The notes beneath the pieces were generated by a model that saw only the letters and a program-made list of their open reading frames with translations, was not told the origin of the DNA and made no database searches. The position numbers were made by a program, and so were the translations under genes. From Pseudonocardia ammonioxydans (GTDB taxonomy: Bacteria > Actinomycetota > Actinomycetes > Mycobacteriales > Pseudonocardiaceae), in the NCBI RefSeq assembly GCF_900115005.1, contig NZ_FOUY01000005.1:124001-188000 (forward strand): a stretch of 64,000 nucleotides of DNA, written 5' to 3'. This document shows positions 25,785 to 34,266 of this stretch, in pieces. Positions within the stretch are counted from its first letter, which is position 1, and each line of letters opens with the position of its first letter.

Positions 25785-26870
25785 ATGCTGGACGATCTGC
25801 TCGGACGCCGGGTGACGCTCCGGTTCCGGATCGCCCCGGACGGCGCGCCGGGCCCGCGGTTCACCGATGCCGTGGGTGAGCTGACCACCGCGGACAGCCC
25901 CGATGCGGTGGTCGTCCGCACCCGGTCCGGGGAGGTCCGGGTGGAACGCGACACCGTCGTGGCCGTGCGGGAGGTGCCGCCGGCGCCCGCCCGACGGGCA
26001 TCCCGAGCCGCGGTCGCCCGGCTGGAGCGGCTGCGGTCGGACGCATGGCCGGCTCCGGTGCGCCGCGAGCTCGGTGGCTGGCTCCTCCGGGCCGCCGGTG
26101 GGTACACCAAGCGCGCCAACTCGACGCTGGCGCTCGGTGACCCGGGAATGCCGGTCGAGGCCGCCCTCGATCAGGTGCGGGAGTTCGCCGACGAGCACGG
26201 CATCGCACCGCTGGTGCAGGCCCCGGTGGGCTCGCCGGGGTCGAACCGGATCCTCGAGGCCGGGTGGCGCGTGGCCGACCCCGGCGAGTGCCTGGTGCTC
26301 GTCGCCTCGCTCGACGACGTCGCCCCCGCCGGGGCGCCGGTCACGGACCTGCCCGACAGTCCGCCCGACGGCTGGTGGTCGGTCTTCGACGAGCAGGTCC
26401 CGGCCCCCGGATCGTCGGCCCGCGCCGTGGTCGCCCCCGGTCCGCAGGCCACCCCCACCGGCGCCGAGGTGCGCCCCGGTATGCAGAGCAAAGCGGCGCA
26501 GAGGCAGGTCAGCGGGGTGGTGCGCCGAGGTGAGCAGAGCAAAGCGACGGCGGACCCCCTCCCCCGCGTCGGCTTCGGCATGATCGTCTCCGAGAGCGGG
26601 GCGGCCGCAGCGGTCCGCGCCGCGGTCGTCGAGGACCACGTCTACGTCTCGCGGCTGCACGTGCGTCCCGAGCACCGCCGACGCGGGCTGGCCGGCGAGC
26701 TCATGGGGACCGTCCTGTCCTGGGGGCGCGCCGCCGGGGCCCGGCACGCCCTGCTCGACGTCACCGCGGACAACACGGCGGCCCGGGCGCTCTACGCGGC
26801 GGCCGGCTGGACCGAGCACCACCGGTACCACTACCTGGTGCCCGGAGCGCCGGGCGGCACGCGAGGCTGA
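25785..26870 (+). CDS. GNAT acetyltransferase carrying an in-frame repeat insertion
   Basis: A 361-residue protein. A small N-terminal beta domain ([20 protein letters not shown]) precedes a GNAT region with the acetyl-CoA loop [15 protein letters not shown] and the C-terminal [15 protein letters not shown]. This is the two-part layout of the Rv0428c-like family. Between the halves, residues about 229-255 ([10 protein letters not shown] and RRGEQSKAT) are encoded by a composite copy of the dispersed repeat and keep the frame. The inserted segment sits in a disordered, Pro-rich linker, so activity may be unaffected. A GTG 12 bp upstream is an alternative start. Confidence 0.87.
   Translation: MLDDLLGRRVTLRFRIAPDGAPGPRFTDAVGELTTADSPDAVVVRTRSGEVRVERDTVVAVREVPPAPARRASRAAVARLERLRSDAWPAPVRRELGGWLLRAAGGYTKRANSTLALGDPGMPVEAALDQVREFADEHGIAPLVQAPVGSPGSNRILEAGWRVADPGECLVLVASLDDVAPAGAPVTDLPDSPPDGWWSVFDEQVPAPGSSARAVVAPGPQATPTGAEVRPGMQSKAAQRQVSGVVRRGEQSKATADPLPRVGFGMIVSESGAAAAVRAAVVEDHVYVSRLHVRPEHRRRGLAGELMGTVLSWGRAAGARHALLDVTADNTAARALYAAAGWTEHHRYHYLVPGAPGGTRG
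26468..26547 (+). repeat. Dispersed repeat, composite copy inside the GNAT gene
   Basis: The first half (26469-26495) is GTGCGCCCCGGTATGCAGAG plus CAAAGCG. The second half (26520-26546) is GTGCGCCGA plus GGTGAGCAGAGCAAAGCG. They match at 23 of 27 bases and are exactly 51 bp (17 codons) apart. Spacer and halves match the composite copy at 2594-2661. All three reading blocks stay in frame. Confidence 0.85.
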
Positions 26871-26888
26871 GCCGAGCGTGCGCAGCGC

Positions 26889-27689
26889 TCAGCGGCGCTG
26901 AGCGGCGGCGAGTCCCTTGCGCTCCAGCCAGGTCCGCGCCTGCCGGGCCGCGCGCTTGAGACCGGACCACTCGCCCAGGTACTTCCCGACGACGCCGACG
27001 ACCGGCAGCATCCCGAGCCACTGGTGGTAGAAGCGCCCGCCGGGGCGCTTGTCCAGCTCGTCCTCCACCGACCACAGTGCCCGGCCCAGCCGCCACACCG
27101 CGCCACCGACCCGCTTCAGCGTGGCCCGCGTGCCGCGCCCGGCCAGCTCGCCGGTGAGCTCCGCGGCGCGCGCGTCTGCGGCGGCGTCCTCCTCGGCGGT
27201 CAGGTCCCGCCCGGCCGTGCTGAGCTCGCGCTGGAACAGCACCGCCGCGAGCAGCTCCACCAGCCGGTCCTCGTCCCGGACGCCGTGCTCGCCGGCGACG
27301 GCCACCAGCAGCAGCCCCCCGCCGGCCGCGCCGACCGTGTCGGACACCGGCAGGGTCCGGGCCAGCGCGCCGCCGAGACCGGGGACGGCCGCGATCAGCG
27401 TCGTGAACCGGCCGAGCCGATACACCCACCAGTGCGCGCGGGCGTCGACGTCCATCCGGGCCCACGCCGCCGTCCCGGGGACCTGCACCGACGCCAGCGC
27501 GTCCAGGATCTTGCCGGCGAGCGTGCGCTCCTCGGGCTCCGCGTCCAGCTCCCCCGACGCGCCGGGCGTCACGCGCGCCCGCAGCCCGAACGGGTCGGAC
27601 TCACGCAAGCCGTCCAGCACCGGACGGGTCGCCCGCACGAACGGTCGCAGGACCGTCACCAGCTGTTCGTCGGTGATCTTGCCGATCAT
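26889..27689 (-). CDS. Conserved hypothetical protein
   Basis: A 266-residue protein I do not recognise. It starts MIGKITDEQLVTVLRPFVRA, has a moderately hydrophobic central region (FTTLIAAVPGLGGAL, VGAAGGGLLLVAVAGEHG) that could touch the membrane, and ends basic (KRAARQARTWLERKG). The start ATG directly follows the TAG of the upstream membrane protein gene (TAGATG), so the two are coupled in the mshB operon. Confidence 0.75.
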   Translation of the reverse strand: MIGKITDEQLVTVLRPFVRATRPVLDGLRESDPFGLRARVTPGASGELDAEPEERTLAGKILDALASVQVPGTAAWARMDVDARAHWWVYRLGRFTTLIAAVPGLGGALARTLPVSDTVGAAGGGLLLVAVAGEHGVRDEDRLVELLAAVLFQRELSTAGRDLTAEEDAAADARAAELTGELAGRGTRATLKRVGGAVWRLGRALWSVEDELDKRPGGRFYHQWLGMLPVVGVVGKYLGEWSGLKRAARQARTWLERKGLAAAQRR

Positions 27690-28076
27690 CTAGCGCACCT
27701 GCTGCGCCCGGCTCGCGGCGAGGTTCTCGACCGCCCGGCGGAACGCCACCAGCCCGGACGCCGCCCCCGCGACCAGCAGCAGCATGGACTGCCAGGTTCC
27801 CGGCAGCAGCACGTCGCCGCCCGGCCCGAACAGGCCCAGCACCAGCACGGAGACGAACCACACGGCCACCGGCGCGGCCGCCCCCGCCGCGGTCGGCGAG
27901 ATCTCGGTGACCGAGGTGCGCACGAGCCACGGCAACGACACGACGACGAGCACCGTGCCGATCGGCACCGGCACCGGACCGATGTAGAGCATCTGGAACA
28001 TCAGCTCGAACGCCACCAGCAGCACCGAGACCAGCGTCAGCAGCGCGGCGAGCGGCAGCCGGGTCGGATCGCTCAC
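27690..28076 (-). CDS. Small four-helix membrane protein (Rv1171-like position)
   Basis: A 128-residue protein with four predicted transmembrane helices (ALLTLVSVLLVAFELMFQML, PIGTVLVVVSLPWLV, VAVWFVSVLVLGLFG, SMLLLVAGAASGLVAF). The GTG start overlaps the mshB stop by 4 bp. A small membrane protein occupies the same site after mshB in mycobacteria (Rv1171). The function is unknown. Confidence 0.85.
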   Translation of the reverse strand: MSDPTRLPLAALLTLVSVLLVAFELMFQMLYIGPVPVPIGTVLVVVSLPWLVRTSVTEISPTAAGAAAPVAVWFVSVLVLGLFGPGGDVLLPGTWQSMLLLVAGAASGLVAFRRAVENLAASRAQQVR

Positions 28077-28978
28077 GACAACCCCTCGAACAGGTCCGTC
28101 TCGGGCTTCTCGGTCGGCTCGGCCCCGGCGAGCACGAACTCCTCGGTCCCGAGCAGCGGCTGGGTGATCCCGTTGCTCATCGCGTACGCCGCCCACCCGG
28201 ACCCGGTCCGGACGTCGATCTGGGTGGCGTGCGCCCGCATCGCGGCGATCCGCTCCTCGTCGTGGGCGGACACGTCGAGCCGGGTGGTGACGGCGGCCTC
28301 GTCGTGGCCGGGGTGCTCGTCGGGCTCCGGCCAGCGCAGACCGCTGCGCTCCGGGTCGCCGTCGCAGGCCGTGAGCAGCTCGGCCAGCCCCTCCTCCAGC
28401 AGTGCCGTGGACCGCACCGTGAAGTACAGCTTCGCGACGATGTCCGGGCGCGCGGCCGCCGCGGCGGCGGTCAGCTCGTGCGCGCGGACGTGGTCCGGGT
28501 GCCCGTACGACCCGTCCGCGGCGTAGGACACCAGCACCTGCGGGCGGACCTCGTCGACGACGTCGAGCAGCTGGGCGAGCTGGGTGCCGAACACCTTCGG
28601 GGCCGCGAACGCGCGCGGGTGCAGCCGGGGCGGCAGCGCCGCCCGGGTGCCGTGCCCGGCGAGCACCATCCCGGTGTCCCGCCAGCGACCGGCACCGCCG
28701 AGGTAGCGGTGCCGCGGACCACCGAGCGCGGCGAGCGCGGCGTCCAGCTCGCGGGTGCGGTACCCGCCCAGCTGGTCACCCCGGTCGGGGGCGAGCTCGG
28801 CGAGCTCCGGCGGGATCACCTCGCCCTCCTCGCCGAGGGTGCAGGTCACGACGGTGACCTCGCACTCCGGGTCGGCGGTGTAGCGGGCGATGGTGCCGCC
28901 GGTGGTCAGGGTCTCGTCGTCCGGGTGCGCGTGGACGAGCAGCAGCCGGTGGGCGGGAGACGGGTGGGCGCGAGACAC
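28073..28978 (-). CDS. mshB: GlcNAc-Ins deacetylase of mycothiol biosynthesis
   Basis: A 301-residue zinc LmbE-family deacetylase that removes the acetyl group from 1D-myo-inositol 2-acetamido-2-deoxy-alpha-D-glucopyranoside. The zinc/catalytic residues appear as H18, D20, D21 (HAHPDDE) and H163 (GHPDH). Its presence means the organism makes mycothiol. The GTG start at 28978 gives MSRAHPSPAHRLLLVHAHP. Confidence 0.94.
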   Translation of the reverse strand: MSRAHPSPAHRLLLVHAHPDDETLTTGGTIARYTADPECEVTVVTCTLGEEGEVIPPELAELAPDRGDQLGGYRTRELDAALAALGGPRHRYLGGAGRWRDTGMVLAGHGTRAALPPRLHPRAFAAPKVFGTQLAQLLDVVDEVRPQVLVSYAADGSYGHPDHVRAHELTAAAAAARPDIVAKLYFTVRSTALLEEGLAELLTACDGDPERSGLRWPEPDEHPGHDEAAVTTRLDVSAHDEERIAAMRAHATQIDVRTGSGWAAYAMSNGITQPLLGTEEFVLAGAEPTEKPETDLFEGLS

Positions 28979-28987
28979 CGATGAAGC

Positions 28988-30115
28988 CTACGGGGCGCCG
29001 GCGCCGCCCGACGGCACGCCCGCCCCGGGGGCGACCGTCACCGGCAGCGGGAACTCCGCGGCCTCCCCGGACGCCGGCGGCACCGGGACCCCGGCACCGC
29101 TGAGCGCCACGGTCGGCACCGCCGTCGTCGCCAGGCCGGCCGGGGCGACACCGCCCCGGACCAGCAGGTCCCCGAGCGCGGCGATCATGGCGCCGTTGTC
29201 GGTGCACAACCGGGGCGCCGGCACCCGCAGCGTGATCCCCGCGTCCGCGCACGCCCGCTCCATCTCGGCGCGCAGCACCCGGTTCGCCGCGACCCCGCCG
29301 ACCATGAGCAGCGTGTCCGCTCCGCGCTCGACGCAGGCCCGCAGCGCCTTGCGCACCAGCACGTCGACGACGGCCATCTGGAACGACGCGGCCACGTCCG
29401 CGACCGGGAGCGCCCGGCCCGCGTCCTGCGCGGCCTCGACGTGCCGGGCGACGGCCGTCTTCAGCCCGGAGAAGGAGAACCCGAACACGGCGTCGCGCGG
29501 CCCGGTCATCGGCCGGGGGAACGCGACCGCGGCCGGGTCCCCGTCGAGCGCGGCCCGCGACACCGACGGCCCGCCCGGGTAGGGCAGCCCGAGCAGCCGG
29601 GCGACCTTGTCGAACGCCTCCCCGGCCGCGTCGTCGACGGTGTCACCGAGGTGTTCGACGGGGTCGTGGGCGAGGTCGCCGAGCGACAGCAGCGAGGTGT
29701 GCCCACCGGAGACGATCAGGCAGACGCAGCGCGGCGGCAGCGGTCCGTGCTCCAGGACGTCGACGGCCGCGTGCCCGGCCAGGTGGTGCACGCCGTAGAG
29801 CGGCACGTCCAGCGCGGCCGCGTAGGCCTTCGCCGCGGCGACCCCGACGTGCAGGGCGGGTGAGAGACCCGGCCCCGCGGTGACCGCGACGGCGTCCACC
29901 TCGGACAGCGACACGCCCGCGGCGTCGACGGCGGCGCGGACCATCGGCACCACGGCGCTCACGTGCGCCCGCGCCGCGACCTCGGGGACGACGCCGCCGA
30001 AGCGGGCGTGCTCGTCGGCCGAGGACGCCAGGCCCTCGCCGAGCAGCACCCCGTCCCGGACCAGGCCGGCCCCGGTCTCGTCGCACGACGTCTCGATCCC
30101 CAGCACCAGCGACAC
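28988..30115 (-). CDS. tsaD: tRNA threonylcarbamoyladenosine biosynthesis protein TsaD
   Basis: A 375-residue Kae1/TsaD-family protein needed for t6A37 formation. Metal-binding H111 and H115 are in GVHHLAGH. Other motifs are [40 protein letters not shown] and [11 protein letters not shown]. The C-terminus carries about 40 extra Ala/Pro/Gly-rich residues. tsaD is usually clustered with tsaB and rimI; here it stands between mshB and the opp genes without them. The GTG at 30115 gives [10 protein letters not shown]. Confidence 0.92.
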   Translation of the reverse strand: MSLVLGIETSCDETGAGLVRDGVLLGEGLASSADEHARFGGVVPEVAARAHVSAVVPMVRAAVDAAGVSLSEVDAVAVTAGPGLSPALHVGVAAAKAYAAALDVPLYGVHHLAGHAAVDVLEHGPLPPRCVCLIVSGGHTSLLSLGDLAHDPVEHLGDTVDDAAGEAFDKVARLLGLPYPGGPSVSRAALDGDPAAVAFPRPMTGPRDAVFGFSFSGLKTAVARHVEAAQDAGRALPVADVAASFQMAVVDVLVRKALRACVERGADTLLMVGGVAANRVLRAEMERACADAGITLRVPAPRLCTDNGAMIAALGDLLVRGGVAPAGLATTAVPTVALSGAGVPVPPASGEAAEFPLPVTVAPGAGVPSGGAGAP

Positions 30116-30138
30116 GCCGCCAGTGTCCCACCGGGTGC

Positions 30139-31188
30139 CTAGAGCAGCGCGCGCGCCTGCGCGAAATGGCAGGCCACCGGGTGTCCGGTGCCCCGGTCGG
30201 TCAGCGCCGGCTCCTCGTCGGTGCACGTCTGCTGCTGGTCGGCCGAGAGCTCGTGGGCGAACTTCGGGCAGCGGGTGCGGAACCGGCAGCCCGACGGCGG
30301 ATCGGCCGGGTTGGGCAGGTCACCGATGACGGTGATCCGCTCCCGGGCCCGCTCGCGCCGCGGGTCGGGCAGCGGGATCGCCGAGATCAGCGCGTGCGTG
30401 TACGGGTGCCCCGGCGCGCTGAACAGCGACGACGCCGGCCCGGTCTCGACGATCTTCCCGAGGTACATGACCGCGATCCGGTCGGCGATGTGGCGCACCA
30501 CCGACAGGTCGTGCGAGACGAACAGGTACGACAGCCCGCGCTCGGCCTGCAGCTCCTGCAGCAGGTTGAGCACGCCGGCCTGGATCGAGACGTCCAGCGC
30601 CGACACCGGCTCGTCCAGCACGATCAGCTTCGGGTGCAGCGCGAGCGCGCGGGCGATGCCGATGCGCTGGCGCTGGCCGCCGGAGAACTCGTGGGCGTAG
30701 CGGTTCCCGTGCTCGGGCTTGAGCCCGACGGTGCTCATGAGCTCGCGGACCCGGTCGCGGCCGTCGGCGCCGTAGAGGCCGTGGATCCGCAGTGGCTCGG
30801 CGATCAGCTCGTTCACCGGCATCCGGGGGTCCAGCGACGCGTACGGGTCCTGGAACACCAGCTGCATCTCCCGGCGCAGCGACCGCATCCGCCCGGGCGA
30901 CAGGGCCGTGATCTCCCGGTCGCCGAACCGGACCTCGCCGGCGGTGGCCGGGATCAGGTTCAGCGCGACGCGGGCCAGCGTCGACTTCCCGCAGCCGGAC
31001 TCGCCGACCAGTCCGAGCGTCTCGCCCTCGGCGATGTCGAACGACACGTCGCTGACGGCCTGCACCGCACCGGCCCGGCGCCGGAACAGGCCACCGGAGC
31101 GGATCGGGAACTCTTTCACCAGGTGCCGCACCGAGAGCAGGGTGGGCGCGCTCGTGGACCGCGTCGTGGCCTCCGTGGTGCTGCTCAT
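30139..31188 (-). CDS. oppF: Oligopeptide ABC transporter ATP-binding protein (OppF/DppF type)
   Basis: A 349-residue ATPase: Walker [10 protein letters not shown], signature [15 protein letters not shown], Walker [13 protein letters not shown] and H-loop FVSHDLSVV. The C-terminal oligopeptide/dipeptide extension carries cysteines in [10 protein letters not shown] and ACHFAQ, typical of family members with an Fe-S-like site. It overlaps oppD by 4 bp. Confidence 0.95.
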   Translation of the reverse strand: MSSTTEATTRSTSAPTLLSVRHLVKEFPIRSGGLFRRRAGAVQAVSDVSFDIAEGETLGLVGESGCGKSTLARVALNLIPATAGEVRFGDREITALSPGRMRSLRREMQLVFQDPYASLDPRMPVNELIAEPLRIHGLYGADGRDRVRELMSTVGLKPEHGNRYAHEFSGGQRQRIGIARALALHPKLIVLDEPVSALDVSIQAGVLNLLQELQAERGLSYLFVSHDLSVVRHIADRIAVMYLGKIVETGPASSLFSAPGHPYTHALISAIPLPDPRRERARERITVIGDLPNPADPPSGCRFRTRCPKFAHELSADQQQTCTDEEPALTDRGTGHPVACHFAQARALL

Positions 31189-32297
31189 CGGCCGGCCTCC
31201 CCGGTCAGCGCGGTCGGATCGGCGGGCGCGGCACCGTGGCCGGTGAGGTCCTCACCACCGCCGGCGTCGAAGACCTCGCCGGCCGCGGCCCCGGCCAGCT
31301 GGGACGAATGGTGGCACGCGGCCCGGTGCCCGTCCCCGGACGTGCCGGCCGCATCCTCGACCCCGACGAGCTCGGGCTCGACCTCGCGGCACACCTCCGA
31401 CGACAGCGGGCAGCGCGGCGTGAACGGACAGCCCGGCGGCATGTTCACCACCGACGGCGGTGAGCCGGGGATCGGCGTGAGCCGCTCCGCCGGGCGGTCG
31501 AGGCGCGGCAGGCTGCCGAGCAGGCCCAGTGTGTAGGGCATCCGCGGGGTGTAGAAGATGTCCTCGACCCCGCCGACCTCGACCGGCTTGCCGGCGTACA
31601 TGACCATCACCCGGTCGGCCTGGCCCGCGATCACGCCGAGGTCGTGGGTGATCAGCACCATCGCGGCACCGGTTGCCCGCTGTGCCGCCGCCAGGGCTTC
31701 CATCACCTGTGCCTGCACGGTCACGTCCAGCGCCGTCGTCGGCTCGTCGGCGATGATCACGTCCGGGTCGTTGGCCATCGCGATCGCGATGACGACCCGC
31801 TGGCGCATCCCGCCGGAGAGCTCGTGCGGGTAGGAGTCGACCCGCTGGTCGGGGTTGGGGATCCGCACCGTGCCCAGCAGCTCGATCGCCCGCTCCCGGG
31901 CCGCCGCCTTGCTCACGTCGCGGTGGGCCAGCACCGCCTCCGCGATCTGGTACCCGACGGTGTAGACCGGGTTCAGCGAGGTCATCGGGTCCTGGAAGAT
32001 CATCGCGATCCGCTCGCCGCGGACCCTGGTGAGCTCGTCCTCGCTCGCGGCGAGCAGGTCTACGCCGTCGAACCGGATCGTGCCCTCGACCTGCGCCGTG
32101 GGCGGGAGCAGGCCCATCACCGCCAGCGAGGTCACCGACTTCCCGGAGCCGGACTCGCCGACGATGCCGAGCACCTCCCCCCGGTGCAGGGTGTAGTCCA
32201 CGCCCCGGACGGCCCGGACCGGGCCGTCCCCGCTGGGGAACGTCACGGTCAGCCCGGAGACGCGCAGGATCTCCGGGCCGGTCTGCTGGTCGGTCAC
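31185..32297 (-). CDS. oppD: Oligopeptide ABC transporter ATP-binding protein (OppD/DppD type)
   Basis: A 370-residue ATPase: Walker A GESGSGKSV, signature LSGGMRQRVVIAIAM, Walker B VIIADEPTTALD. The C-terminal cysteine motif is CPFTPRCPLSSEVC with a later ACHH. It has a 40-residue Ala/Gly-rich tail beyond the usual end. It overlaps both neighbours by 4 bp. Confidence 0.95.
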   Translation of the reverse strand: MTDQQTGPEILRVSGLTVTFPSGDGPVRAVRGVDYTLHRGEVLGIVGESGSGKSVTSLAVMGLLPPTAQVEGTIRFDGVDLLAASEDELTRVRGERIAMIFQDPMTSLNPVYTVGYQIAEAVLAHRDVSKAAARERAIELLGTVRIPNPDQRVDSYPHELSGGMRQRVVIAIAMANDPDVIIADEPTTALDVTVQAQVMEALAAAQRATGAAMVLITHDLGVIAGQADRVMVMYAGKPVEVGGVEDIFYTPRMPYTLGLLGSLPRLDRPAERLTPIPGSPPSVVNMPPGCPFTPRCPLSSEVCREVEPELVGVEDAAGTSGDGHRAACHHSSQLAGAAAGEVFDAGGGEDLTGHGAAPADPTALTGEAGR

Positions 32298-33217
32298 TGG
32301 CGCACCTTCGTCTGCTGCGGGTCGAACGCGTCACGCAGGCCGTCGCCGATGAAATTGATCGTGAGCGCGATGATGATGATGAACAGTCCGGGGAAGTAGA
32401 ACAACCACGGCCGGGTCGTCAGCGCCGTCTGTGCCTCGTTGACCAGCAGCCCGAGCGAGGTGTCCGGGACCTGGACGCCGAAGCCCAGATACGACAGCGC
32501 GGTCTCGAGCAGGATCGCCAGCGCGACCAGGATCGTCAGGTTGACCAGGATCGAGCCCAGCGCGTTCGGTACGAGGTGCCGCACGATGATCCGGGTGTTC
32601 GACGCGCCCAGCGCCCGCGCGGCCTCGATGAACTCCTTCTCCCGCAGCGAGAGCACCACCCCGCGGGCCACCCGGGAGACATAGGCCCAGTACAGCCCCG
32701 CGATGACCAGCCCGATCAGGTACCAGGTCCCGCCGAGGTTGTGCGCGAGCATGGCCGCCACGGCGATCAGCGGCAGGGTCAGCACGAGGTCGGCGATCCG
32801 CATCATGATCGTGTCGACCCAGCCGCCGAAGTAGCCGGCGATCGAGCCCCACAGCGTCCCGACGAACGTCGCCAGCAGGGCGACCATCACCGAGACCTGC
32901 AGCGAGGTCCGGGTGCCGCCGAGCACCTGGGCGAACTGGTCCTTGCCGACGGCGTCGGTGCCGAACGGGTGGGCGAGCGACGGTGGCGCGGAGTTGTCGG
33001 GGGTGATCTGACCGACGTCGTAGCGCCAGAGCGGACCCACGACGTAGGCGAGCAGCACCAGCAGGACGAGCACGACGAGGCTGACCATCGCCGCCCGGTG
33101 CTGCAGGAACCGGCGCAGCACGAGCTGGGCCTGGCTGCGTTCCTCGACCGTGAACTCGCGGTCCGGGTCGGCGGGGGCCGCGGGCCGGGGGTGCGTCGTG
33201 TCGATGGCGTCAGGCAT
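32294..33217 (-). CDS. oppC: Oligopeptide ABC transporter permease (OppC type)
   Basis: A 307-residue permease with six transmembrane helices. The OppC N-terminal cytoplasmic segment is followed by a first helix (MVSLVVLVLLVLLAYVVGPLW), and the EAA loop reads EFIEAARALGASNTRIIVRHL. The ATG start overlaps the oppB stop by 8 bp. Confidence 0.95.
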   Translation of the reverse strand: MPDAIDTTHPRPAAPADPDREFTVEERSQAQLVLRRFLQHRAAMVSLVVLVLLVLLAYVVGPLWRYDVGQITPDNSAPPSLAHPFGTDAVGKDQFAQVLGGTRTSLQVSVMVALLATFVGTLWGSIAGYFGGWVDTIMMRIADLVLTLPLIAVAAMLAHNLGGTWYLIGLVIAGLYWAYVSRVARGVVLSLREKEFIEAARALGASNTRIIVRHLVPNALGSILVNLTILVALAILLETALSYLGFGVQVPDTSLGLLVNEAQTALTTRPWLFYFPGLFIIIIALTINFIGDGLRDAFDPQQTKVRQ

Positions 33218-34190
33218 AGCGGATCCTGGGGTCGAGGACGCCGTAGAGCAGGTCGGCGACGAGGTTGAGGACGATCACGATCGTCGCCGAGATCAGCAGC
33301 CAGGACGTCACGGCGTAGGTGTCGAACTGCCGGATCGACTCGATCAGGAAGTCGCCGAGCCCGCGCCACTGGAAGACCGTCTCGGTGATCACGGCACCAC
33401 CGAGGATGGTCGCCATGTCCAAGGCCGTCACGGTGGTCAGCGGGATCAGCGCGGTGCGCAGCGCGTGCCGGAACATCACCGTCCGCCGGGGCAGGCCCTT
33501 GGCCCGGGCCAGCCGCACGTAGTCGGAGTTCAGCGTCTCCAGCATCGAGGCCCGGGTGAACCGGCTCCATGCCGCGTAGGAGATCAGCGCGAGCGCGATC
33601 GTCGGCAGCACCATGTGCCCCGCGACGTCCGCGACCCGCGCGAGCAAGCCGTCCGGCGGCGGGATCGACGACGCCCCGATCGTGTAGATGACCTGGTCGC
33701 CGACGATGGTGTTGAAGTCGATGCCGCCCTGCTTGAGCAGGATGGCCAGCCAGAACGACGGCATCGCCAGGAACAGGAAGCCGATGAACGTCGCCGCGTA
33801 GTCGGACTTCGAGTACTGCTTCACGGCCGTGTAGACGCCGACCAGCACGGCCAGCACCAGCGCGACGATCATCGCAACGATGATCAGCCGCATCGTCACC
33901 CAGAACCGGGTGGCGAGCTCCTCGCCGATGTCCTGGGTGGCGATGACCGAGGGCCCGAAGTCTCCCCGGAACACTCCGCCGAGCCAGGCCAGGTAGCGCG
34001 GCACCAGCGGCTCGTCGAGGTGCAGCCGGGCGGCCTCGGCGTCGAGGACCGACTGCGGGGGCGGGGGGTTGCGCAACAGGAGTGGGGTCAACGGGTTGCC
34101 GGACAGCGTGCCCAGCCAGAACACGATGAACGACGACACCAGCAGGATCGGGATCGAGATCACGATCCGGCGCACTGCGTAGAGAAGCAT
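33210..34190 (-). CDS. oppB: Oligopeptide ABC transporter permease (OppB type)
   Basis: A 326-residue permease. The N-terminus is MLLYAVRRIVISIPILLVSS. The EAA loop reads DYVRLARAKGLPRRTVMFRHAL. About six helices are predicted. It is the first gene of oppBCDF after the hairpin that separates it from oppA. Confidence 0.95.
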   Translation of the reverse strand: MLLYAVRRIVISIPILLVSSFIVFWLGTLSGNPLTPLLLRNPPPPQSVLDAEAARLHLDEPLVPRYLAWLGGVFRGDFGPSVIATQDIGEELATRFWVTMRLIIVAMIVALVLAVLVGVYTAVKQYSKSDYAATFIGFLFLAMPSFWLAILLKQGGIDFNTIVGDQVIYTIGASSIPPPDGLLARVADVAGHMVLPTIALALISYAAWSRFTRASMLETLNSDYVRLARAKGLPRRTVMFRHALRTALIPLTTVTALDMATILGGAVITETVFQWRGLGDFLIESIRQFDTYAVTSWLLISATIVIVLNLVADLLYGVLDPRIRYA

Positions 34191-34220
34191 GTGGAGGTCT
34201 TTCCTACACGTGGTGGGAGC

Positions 34221-34253
34221 GGCGACCGGCCCGCTCGTGACGGGCCGGTCGCC
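34221..34253 (-). terminator. Hairpin between oppA and oppB
   Basis: A 13-bp perfect stem (34221-34233 with 34241-34253) with a 7-nt loop lies in the 76-bp gap within one transcription unit. It may partially terminate or protect the oppA mRNA, so the binding protein is made in excess over the membrane parts. No U tract is present. Confidence 0.6.
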
Positions 34254-34266
34254 GGGTGGCCGGGGG

